Origin: a virus
DNA length: 26,900 bases
IMG/VR virus record: IMGVR_UViG_3300030117_003194
Coordinates: 1 to 26,900 of that record
Reading direction: 5' to 3' (one strand)
Shown: positions 20,035 through 26,900 of the stretch, piece by piece
Layout: the number at the start of each line of letters is the position of its first letter
Position numbering within the stretch: the first letter of the stretch is position 1
Position numbers and translations under genes: made by a program
Notes under the pieces: model-generated
Told to the model about the DNA's origin: nothing
The model's database searches: none
Seen by the model: only the letters and a program-made list of their open reading frames with translations

Positions 20035-23000
20035 ATGGCTTTTATTACAACAACAGCTGCCAGTATAGCCTCAGGTGGAACCATTAATGGTGACATTACT
20101 ATCACAGGTGATTTAAAAGTAGAAGGTGGTGGCTCATTTACATACGATGAGATAATTGAAGGCTCATCAACTTTTACATCGGGTAATGATGCGAATGGAA
20201 CAATAGCAGTTTTATCAGGGAATGCATCTCAGTATTCAAAAATATTTATTGGAACTGATAGTGGTAAAGCGACTATTGGAGTGTCAGGAGCAACTGATAC
20301 TTTTTTTACTGGTACGGCTCAAGATGATTTAGTTGTAAGAGCAGATGCTGATAGTAGAAAAATTCATTTAGGAGTTGGAACTAGCGGTACTGCTGAATTA
20401 GTAATTGCAAATAATGCTATTGGTATCGGAGCTGCCTCACCCAGTAGTTCTCTTCATATTTCTAATGCATCTAGCAATGGGCAAGTTGCTTTAATTATAG
20501 ACCAAAACAACACTTCAAATAAAGCATTAGAAATAGATAGTGAACAAACAAGTGGGAATATATTTCATATTAACAATCCTCAAATTACAACAGGAACTGC
20601 AATATCTGTAGAAGAAGGCAATGCTATGACAACTGGTAGGTTGTTATTTATGAAAAGCAATTCATCTGATACAAGTACAAGAAATTTAGCTGAGATTCAT
20701 AATACTCATGCATCTGCTAGTGGTGTAAATGTATTGAAAATTACTAATAACAGTAGTAATACTAACAATGCAACTGGGTGGATGTTAGACCTTCATAGTA
20801 CATACGATAGTGGGGCAGATGAACAAAATGGTAAAGCCATTAGAATTGTTAAGAATGATGGTCAAGCTGTTGCAAGTGGAGACATATTAGGTTCTATTGC
20901 ATTTGCAGGTGCAGAAGATTCTGGTAACTCTATTCAAACTGGAGCAAGAATTGATGCTGTTTCGGAAGGTACTTGGGGATACACAAGCAATCCAGCCTCA
21001 TTAGTTTTCTTAACTACAAGTGGAAATGCATCTCAAAGTGAAAAAATGCGAATTGATTCATCAGGTAATGTTGGTATAGGAGGAACGCCTAGTGTACCGC
21101 TTCACATTTCAACAACAAATACAAATCCACTTTTATTAGAAAACACTACGCAAGATGCTAGTGGCGGTGCAATATTAAATAAAATTTCTTTCAAACTCAA
21201 TTCTGTATTAAATACAAGCTATGAGCATGGATCTATTGGTTACTATGCTGGTGAAGCATGGGATGATACAAAATTTTATCAAACAATACTAAATGGAGGA
21301 TCTGGGCAAGTTATAGCTGAAAATCTTCGTGGTAATACTTGGAAATGGTATACTGGTGGAACTTTAAGAATGGTTCTTGATACCAACTCTCGCATCAGTC
21401 TTAGTAATAATGATAGTGGTACAGAGAATACAGTTTTTGGATATACGGCAGGGTCAAGTATTGATGCAGGAAGTAATTACAATGTTTATATAGGACATCA
21501 AACTGCTGCAGGTGGTACTCATGATGATGCAGTAATGAATACAGCAGTTGGGTATAGGTCAATGTATCCTTTGACATCAGGAGATTATAATACAGCACTT
21601 GGTGCGGATTCTTTAAGGTCAATTACAAGTGGTGGTAACAATATCGCAATCGGGTCATCTGCTGGTTATGCGATTACTACTGCTTCATTTAATGTTGCGA
21701 TTGGTGCGAATGCTTTAAAAGCAGAAGATACAGGTGGTGCTGGTAGTATAGCAATAGGGTACAATTCATTAACGGCTCAAAATGGTAATGGTAAAAATAT
21801 TGCTATTGGTTATCAAGCAGCTTTTAGAAATACAACTGGTGAAAAGAATGTAATAATTGGATATGAGGCAGGACTTGGAGCTGTAAGTGCAAATTGGACT
21901 AAAAATATTGCTATAGGTCATCAGGCATTATACAGTTTACAGACGGATGCTGACAACAATGTAGCGATTGGAGATAGTGCTGGATTTAATATCACTACTG
22001 GTGATAATAATATGTTTATTGGGGGTGAATCAGGAGATGCAATTACTTCAGGTTCAAATAATGTTGCCGTTGGTAAAAATGCATTAAGTACAGCAACAAC
22101 TGCTTTAAATAATGTGTTTATTGGGAAAAGTGCTGGTGAAGATATATCAGCGAGTGTAGCATTAAATGGTGTTGTAGCTATAGGATGGGAAGCGTTTAAA
22201 GGTAGTGGTTCTACTACTACAGATGCAGAAGGAACAGTAGTTATAGGGTATGAAGCAGGAAAATCACTTACTGCAGCTGAAAAAAATACACTTGTTGGGT
22301 ATCAAACAGGAAAGGCTCTCACTGGCGGTGGTCATAATACTGCATTTGGTGCTCAAGCCCTTGATGAATTAACTACTGGCACATTTAATACTGCTTTAGG
22401 TAGACAAGCATTAGGTTCATTAGATGGGGGAGAATCAGGTAATACTGCAGTTGGTTACCAAGCATTATCTAACTTAGATGGTGTTGATGGTCAAACAGCT
22501 ATGGGATATAAGGCATTAACTGGATGTACTACAGGAAGTGCTAATCTTGCTATCGGCTGGGAAGCTATGAAAACCAATACAACTGGCGTAAGAAACATTG
22601 CTATTGGTTATGCTTCAATGAATGATACAGACGCTGGAAGTACTTCACTTGGCTCTTCAGATAACATTTTCATTGGTGCTGAATCTGGTGGTGGTACATG
22701 GGCTGATGCAGCGTCTAATGGCAATGTCGGCATTGGTAGTTATTCTATGGACTCAGCTTTAGATGGGGCATTATACAATACAGCAGTAGGTGCTTATTCT
22801 GCGAGTGCTATAACTACGGCTGATAATGTTGTAGCTATTGGAAATAGTGCAGCTTATACCTTAACAACTGCTTCAAATAGTATAGCTATTGGTACGAATG
22901 CTATGAAAACTCATCTAACTGGTGAAAGAAATATGGCTATTGGTACAAATGCAATGCAAGATACTGATGCTGGTTCAAATGCTAATAGTTCATACGATAA

Positions 23001-26000
23001 TATTTTTATAGGACACTCTTCAGGCGGTGGAACTTGGGGTAATTCTGATAGAACAAGAGGTAATGTTGCTATAGGTAACTACACAATGGATGCAGCATTA
23101 GATGATGCTAGATACAATACTGCTATGGGACACCAAGCATTTTCTGCTGTTACTACTGGTGATAACAATGTTTCAATCGGGTATCAATCACTATATACAA
23201 ACACAACAACTTCTGGCAATACTGCAATCGGTCATCGTGCATTATATACATTAGATTATACGAATACCAATACTCCAAGAAGTGTAGCCGTTGGATATGA
23301 TGCAGGGTATTATTTAGATGCAGGTTACGATTTAACTGCTGTTGGATATGAGGCTGGATATAAATCAGATGACAGTTATGGGAATACATTTGTTGGTGTA
23401 ATTAGTGGTAAATATATAGATGATGGTAATTATAATACTGCTATTGGTGGATATTCCATGTTGGGTACTGATGCAAATGGTAATGATGCATCAAATAATG
23501 TTGCTGTGGGTTATGCTAGTTTACAAGCAATCACAGATGCCGATGACAATGTTGGAGTAGGATGGCAAGCATTAAAAGCAGTCACTACAGGCGATGATAA
23601 CATAGCGATAGGTTCATCGGCTTTATTAAATATTACAACTGGGGCTAACAATATTGCTATCGGAACAAATGCAATGTACGACACAGATGCTGGTTCAAAT
23701 GCTCAAGATTCAGATTCAAATGTTTTTATTGGGGCATCTTCAGGGAGTGGAACTTGGGCTAATACCAAATCTGAATACAATGTTGCTATCGGTGCTTCCA
23801 CAATGATAGGAGCAATGGACGGTGTAAATGGTGCAGTTGCTGTGGGATATCAAGCTCTTAATGCACTTACTACAGGTGCTGAAAATATAGCGATTGGATA
23901 TCAGTCTCTTAAAGCCCTAACCACTGGAAACGGCAATACTGTCTTAGGATACCAAGCCTTGATTGGTCATGTTGGTGGTCAGTATAACACAGCCATTGGA
24001 TGGAAAGCGATGGATGATACTGATGCTGGTGCTAATGCATACAATTCCAATAATAATGTAGCCATAGGTGCAAACTCTTTAGGTGGTACTTGGGCAAGTT
24101 CTACTACAGAGTTTAATGTAGCAGTTGGAAATAACACAATGTCAGGGTCTATAAACGGAGCAACTTATAATACCGCATTGGGACACGGAGCAGGATCTGC
24201 AATCACTTCGGGTGATAACAATACCTTACTTGGTGCAGGTGCAGGAGATGCATTAACTGATGCACAAGGCAATGTGGCAATAGGTAAGGATGCTTTAGGA
24301 GCAGCAGAAGATAGCGAAGATTATAACATAGCTATTGGTAATTCCAGTATGTTAGTTCTTACATCAGATGCTGCTCATCATAATATTGGTATAGGATATT
24401 GGTCACTTAAAGGCGGTCTTAGTGTTGGAGAACATAATATTGCTATAGGATATAACACTTTAGCAAGTTCTTCAATGGCGGTTGATGATACAATCGCAAT
24501 AGGGCAATCAGCTCTTTCTCTACTTACTTCAGGGACTAATAATCTCGCTATGGGTTATGAAGCATTAAAAAATTTAGTTAGTGGAGCTAAAAATATCGCA
24601 ATAGGATATGAAGCAGCAGAAGGATTTAGTGTTGGCGAGTCTAATAATATTGCTATTGGTTACGAAACTATGACTTTGTTTGATGAAGGTGATGCTGGTG
24701 GTGATGTTGACCATAACATTGCTATAGGAACTCAAGCTTTTACAGGAGGAGATTTAGCTAGTAATGATAGACAAGTTCAAGGCAATATTGCTATTGGTGG
24801 ATTTGCTTTAAATAGTACAGCAGATAATGCCCATACTGGTACAATAGCAATAGGTTACAATGCACTAACTGCACTCACTTCAGGTGCAGGTAATGTTGCA
24901 TTAGGTTATCAAGCAGGAGTTTCACTTACAACTGGTGGTCATAATGTAGCGATAGGATATGGTGCTTTAGATGCTGAAGATACAGGAGTTGAGAATGTTG
25001 CTATTGGTACTAATGCTATGGGACTAGCTACTGGTGGCGTACAACAATGTACAGCAGTAGGGCATCAAGCATTACAAAACCAATTAGTAACTACCGGAGA
25101 CAATCCAAGTGGAGCAACTGCTATAGGTTTTGAATCAGGAACTAATGTGACTGCTGCTATTGGATTTACTGGATTAGGATGGAGAAGTGGATATAATAAT
25201 AGTGCTGCTGATTGGTCAACTTTTATTGGTTATGGTGCTGGCTATTCAGGCAATTTTAATCATAATAATACTTATGTAGGATATAAGTCGGGTTATGGTG
25301 CAAGTTCAGGTGGAGAAAGCAATGTTGGTATAGGGGCAGAATCTTTACTATCTGTAAATGGTGGAGCTAGTAATGTTGCTGCGGGATATAAAGCTTTAAG
25401 GGCTCTTACAAGTGGTGGTCACAATGTCGCAGTTGGCTTACAAGCAGGTGATGCCATTACTGATGCTATTAGGACAGTTAGTGTAGGCTCTTTAGCATTA
25501 ACTTCAAATGAAAGCGGTCAAGGTGATGTAGCTGTTGGTTATTTTGCTTTAGGAAATGCAACTGGTGGAAAAAATGTAGGGTTAGGCTATCAGGCTGGTG
25601 ATACAATCACATCAGGCACAGGCAATGTTTATATTGGATATGACGCAGATGGGTCAGCTAGTGATAGAACAGATGAAATACTCTTAAAAGCTGGGATTGA
25701 TGCTTTAACAGGTGGTGGTACAGAAACAGTTAGAATAGGTGTTGATTCAGATTATATTACTAACGACTTTGGTGAAAACGCTACTTGGACTCATTCATCT
25801 GATAGAAGAATTAAAAAAGATATAGAAAATTCTGAGTTAGGTCTTGATTTTATTAATGATTTAAGACCAGTCACTTTTAAGAAAAAAGCACCAAGTGAAT
25901 ACCCTCAAGAGTTTGACCAATACAATGCTGATAAAACAGAGCGTACAAACCCTGATAAAAAGCATTATGGATTTATTGCTCAAGAAGTTAAAGAGGCAAT

Positions 26001-26157
26001 GGATAAAGCAGGTCATTCAGAGTTTCCAGTTTGGAAAGAAAACAAAGATGGTATGCAAGAACTTGGTGAAACAGAATTAATCACACCATTAATTAAAGCA
26101 GTTCAAGAGCTATCTGCTGAAGTAAAATCGCTCAAGAAACAATTAGAGGAAAAGTAA
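20035..26157 (+). CDS. Giant tail fibre with YadA-like head repeats and S74 chaperone
   Basis: A 2040-residue host-recognition fibre. The N-terminal ~120 residues (GGTINGDITITGDLKVEGGG) are a likely anchor. Two GIGxxxPxxxLHIS motifs lie at about 133 and 345. Residues ~468-1870 contain some 78 turns of an (I/V/L)G-x-x-(A/S)-(L/M/G) repeat (e.g. NNIAIGSSAGYAITTA), as in trimeric adhesin heads. The C-terminus is an intramolecular chaperone of endosialidase (peptidase S74), with S1921-S1922-D1923-R-R at its start, FIAQEVKEAMDKAG, and a final coiled coil (PLIKAVQELSAEVKSLKKQL). The chaperone helps trimers form and then cuts itself off at the Ser. AGGAGG precedes the ATG. Confidence 0.9.
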   Translation: MAFITTTAASIASGGTINGDITITGDLKVEGGGSFTYDEIIEGSSTFTSGNDANGTIAVLSGNASQYSKIFIGTDSGKATIGVSGATDTFFTGTAQDDLVVRADADSRKIHLGVGTSGTAELVIANNAIGIGAASPSSSLHISNASSNGQVALIIDQNNTSNKALEIDSEQTSGNIFHINNPQITTGTAISVEEGNAMTTGRLLFMKSNSSDTSTRNLAEIHNTHASASGVNVLKITNNSSNTNNATGWMLDLHSTYDSGADEQNGKAIRIVKNDGQAVASGDILGSIAFAGAEDSGNSIQTGARIDAVSEGTWGYTSNPASLVFLTTSGNASQSEKMRIDSSGNVGIGGTPSVPLHISTTNTNPLLLENTTQDASGGAILNKISFKLNSVLNTSYEHGSIGYYAGEAWDDTKFYQTILNGGSGQVIAENLRGNTWKWYTGGTLRMVLDTNSRISLSNNDSGTENTVFGYTAGSSIDAGSNYNVYIGHQTAAGGTHDDAVMNTAVGYRSMYPLTSGDYNTALGADSLRSITSGGNNIAIGSSAGYAITTASFNVAIGANALKAEDTGGAGSIAIGYNSLTAQNGNGKNIAIGYQAAFRNTTGEKNVIIGYEAGLGAVSANWTKNIAIGHQALYSLQTDADNNVAIGDSAGFNITTGDNNMFIGGESGDAITSGSNNVAVGKNALSTATTALNNVFIGKSAGEDISASVALNGVVAIGWEAFKGSGSTTTDAEGTVVIGYEAGKSLTAAEKNTLVGYQTGKALTGGGHNTAFGAQALDELTTGTFNTALGRQALGSLDGGESGNTAVGYQALSNLDGVDGQTAMGYKALTGCTTGSANLAIGWEAMKTNTTGVRNIAIGYASMNDTDAGSTSLGSSDNIFIGAESGGGTWADAASNGNVGIGSYSMDSALDGALYNTAVGAYSASAITTADNVVAIGNSAAYTLTTASNSIAIGTNAMKTHLTGERNMAIGTNAMQDTDAGSNANSSYDNIFIGHSSGGGTWGNSDRTRGNVAIGNYTMDAALDDARYNTAMGHQAFSAVTTGDNNVSIGYQSLYTNTTTSGNTAIGHRALYTLDYTNTNTPRSVAVGYDAGYYLDAGYDLTAVGYEAGYKSDDSYGNTFVGVISGKYIDDGNYNTAIGGYSMLGTDANGNDASNNVAVGYASLQAITDADDNVGVGWQALKAVTTGDDNIAIGSSALLNITTGANNIAIGTNAMYDTDAGSNAQDSDSNVFIGASSGSGTWANTKSEYNVAIGASTMIGAMDGVNGAVAVGYQALNALTTGAENIAIGYQSLKALTTGNGNTVLGYQALIGHVGGQYNTAIGWKAMDDTDAGANAYNSNNNVAIGANSLGGTWASSTTEFNVAVGNNTMSGSINGATYNTALGHGAGSAITSGDNNTLLGAGAGDALTDAQGNVAIGKDALGAAEDSEDYNIAIGNSSMLVLTSDAAHHNIGIGYWSLKGGLSVGEHNIAIGYNTLASSSMAVDDTIAIGQSALSLLTSGTNNLAMGYEALKNLVSGAKNIAIGYEAAEGFSVGESNNIAIGYETMTLFDEGDAGGDVDHNIAIGTQAFTGGDLASNDRQVQGNIAIGGFALNSTADNAHTGTIAIGYNALTALTSGAGNVALGYQAGVSLTTGGHNVAIGYGALDAEDTGVENVAIGTNAMGLATGGVQQCTAVGHQALQNQLVTTGDNPSGATAIGFESGTNVTAAIGFTGLGWRSGYNNSAADWSTFIGYGAGYSGNFNHNNTYVGYKSGYGASSGGESNVGIGAESLLSVNGGASNVAAGYKALRALTSGGHNVAVGLQAGDAITDAIRTVSVGSLALTSNESGQGDVAVGYFALGNATGGKNVGLGYQAGDTITSGTGNVYIGYDADGSASDRTDEILLKAGIDALTGGGTETVRIGVDSDYITNDFGENATWTHSSDRRIKKDIENSELGLDFINDLRPVTFKKKAPSEYPQEFDQYNADKTERTNPDKKHYGFIAQEVKEAMDKAGHSEFPVWKENKDGMQELGETELITPLIKAVQELSAEVKSLKKQLEEK

Positions 26158-26481
26158 ATGAAAAACTACAAAGCAATGAAATCAGCTAAGAGCTGGTCTG
26201 TAAAGAAAGCTAAAGTGGTTGATCGACCAGCAGTTTCTGAAGTCAAAGATGATGATGGAAATGTTGTAAGAGCAGCTGAAGCTGAAATGTCACACGATGA
26301 ATTACAGCTAGTTAGAAAGCAGTTTGACCCAAATAGTGGTAAAGCAATGGATGATTCAGTTCAATCATATAACTTAGACCAAGTAGCTAGAGAAATTCAA
26401 TTTTGTAAAGACAGAGCATCTGAAGCACAGGCAGAACAAGCTGATTGGGAAGAACTAGAAAAAGATTTAAAAGCACTTTAA
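26158..26481 (+). CDS. Hypothetical protein downstream of the tail fibre, 107 aa
   Basis: A 107-residue charged, mostly helical protein. It has a basic start (MKNYKAMKSAKSWSVKKAKV), a DDDGNVVRAAEAEMSHDE segment and a heptad-like acidic end (EAQAEQADWEELEKDLKA) that may form a coiled coil. It starts immediately after the fibre stop with GAGG inside the fibre's last codons, so translation is coupled. The position suggests a fibre assembly or accessory role. No family is recognised. Confidence 0.7.
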   Translation: MKNYKAMKSAKSWSVKKAKVVDRPAVSEVKDDDGNVVRAAEAEMSHDELQLVRKQFDPNSGKAMDDSVQSYNLDQVAREIQFCKDRASEAQAEQADWEELEKDLKAL

Positions 26482-26505
26482 CAATAACAAACAAAGGAGT
26501 ACATA

Positions 26506-26748
26506 ATGGCTAAAAAAGAAAAAGAAAAGCCTGCAGTCCTTACTCTTGATGAAAAAGAGTATGTCATTGACGAGATGACCGATGAGGAGAAAATGCTATT
26601 AAACCACATTAACGATATGCAAAGCAAGATTAATACTAATCAGTTTATGCGTGATCAGTTAGAAGTTGGTAAAGAAGCATTTATCAATAAACTGCGGGAA
26701 TCTCTCGAAGCTGAACCTGATAAAAAAGAGGCTTACTCAGAGGCATAA
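26506..26748 (+). CDS. Small hypothetical protein, 80 aa
   Basis: An 80-residue protein with AAGGAG before the ATG. After a basic start comes LTLDEKEYVIDEMTDEEKML and a helical part (HINDMQSKINTNQFMRDQLE, EAFINKLRESLEA). The pattern of a short strand with Lys-Glu-Tyr, then acidic turn and a long helix resembles DUF6447-type small phage proteins (from memory). It overlaps the next gene's start (TAATG). Function is unknown. Confidence 0.75.
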   Translation: MAKKEKEKPAVLTLDEKEYVIDEMTDEEKMLLNHINDMQSKINTNQFMRDQLEVGKEAFINKLRESLEAEPDKKEAYSEA

Positions 26749-26900
26749 TGCTTGTTCGTAAATGTGCAAAAGGTCATAAGGTTTATATCTTTAAACCTAG
26801 AACTAAAGAGAATGTTTCATACAAATTCAGTGATGATGAAACAGTTTCTTTTGATGCACAGAACAAGAGTTATATAGTTACAAGTGATGGGGCGGTAGTT
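26748..26900 (+). CDS. Partial hypothetical protein, cut by the window end
   Basis: An ATG at 26748 overlaps the upstream stop (TAATG) and stays open for 51 codons to the edge. The visible part is beta-rich (MLVRKCAKGHKVYIFKPRTK, VSYKFSDDETVSFDAQNKSY). There is no separate ribosome-binding sequence, so it is probably coupled to the gene before it. No family is recognised. Confidence 0.65.
   Translation, partial: MLVRKCAKGHKVYIFKPRTKENVSYKFSDDETVSFDAQNKSYIVTSDGAVV

Noticed and set aside
23153-23389. Minus-strand His/Tyr/Leu-rich ORFs opposite the tail fibre, also at 21401-21622
   Set aside because: They are complements of Asn/Thr/Gly/Ile repeats of the fibre gene and have no start signals.

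Overview
This window is part of an AT-rich tailed double-stranded DNA bacteriophage genome. It has two opposed blocks of genes, reading away from a gene-free region at about 6.03-6.71 kb. The left block, on the minus strand, holds closely packed small genes of mostly unknown function. The right block, on the plus strand, is a textbook virion assembly operon. The base composition, the head gene order, an SU10-like capsid protein and a tail fibre built from YadA-head-like repeats resemble uncultured marine phages. The host cannot be read from the sequence. No integrase, transposase, tRNA, rRNA or CRISPR array was seen. A short-tailed (podovirus-like) virion is possible because no tape measure or tail tube gene appears, but the window is incomplete and this is inference.

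Left block (1-6027, minus strand). About fifteen small genes, many strongly acidic, are joined by overlapping or nearly touching stop and start codons. Six of them are too short for a 60-residue cut-off and were read directly from the sequence. Recognisable products are a zinc-ribbon protein, a free-standing HNH endonuclease and a DUF932-family protein. Four intergenic gaps carry the same promoter-like motif, TGGAAC-N18-(TATATA or similar). The three genes nearest the divergent region are each followed by a hairpin of one family. A 460-bp gap at 3.69-4.15 kb contains a degenerate ~50-bp repeat with four copies of a CCTACGTGAACA-like box.

Divergent region (6028-6714). It holds the leftward promoter candidate, an interrupted palindrome, a 20-bp-spaced TGCAAAT pair, four T-tracts spaced about one helical turn apart (predicted curved DNA) and a 102-bp stretch that is all A/T but for one C. 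This is a plausible replication origin and/or divergent control region.

Right block (6715-26900, plus strand). In order: an unknown protein, small terminase candidate, tiny ORF, large terminase, M15-type endolysin, an unknown GYQ(D/E)GG protein, portal, scaffold, major capsid protein, capsid-decoration-like protein, zinc ribbon, a 35-residue lysine-rich peptide, an adaptor fused to an ~600-residue Ala-rich helical repeat region, two connector proteins, a small beta-rich protein, a 2040-residue tail fibre with a self-cleaving S74 chaperone, and small accessory genes, the last cut by the window edge. Together these genes package DNA, build the head and neck, attach the fibre and lyse the host.
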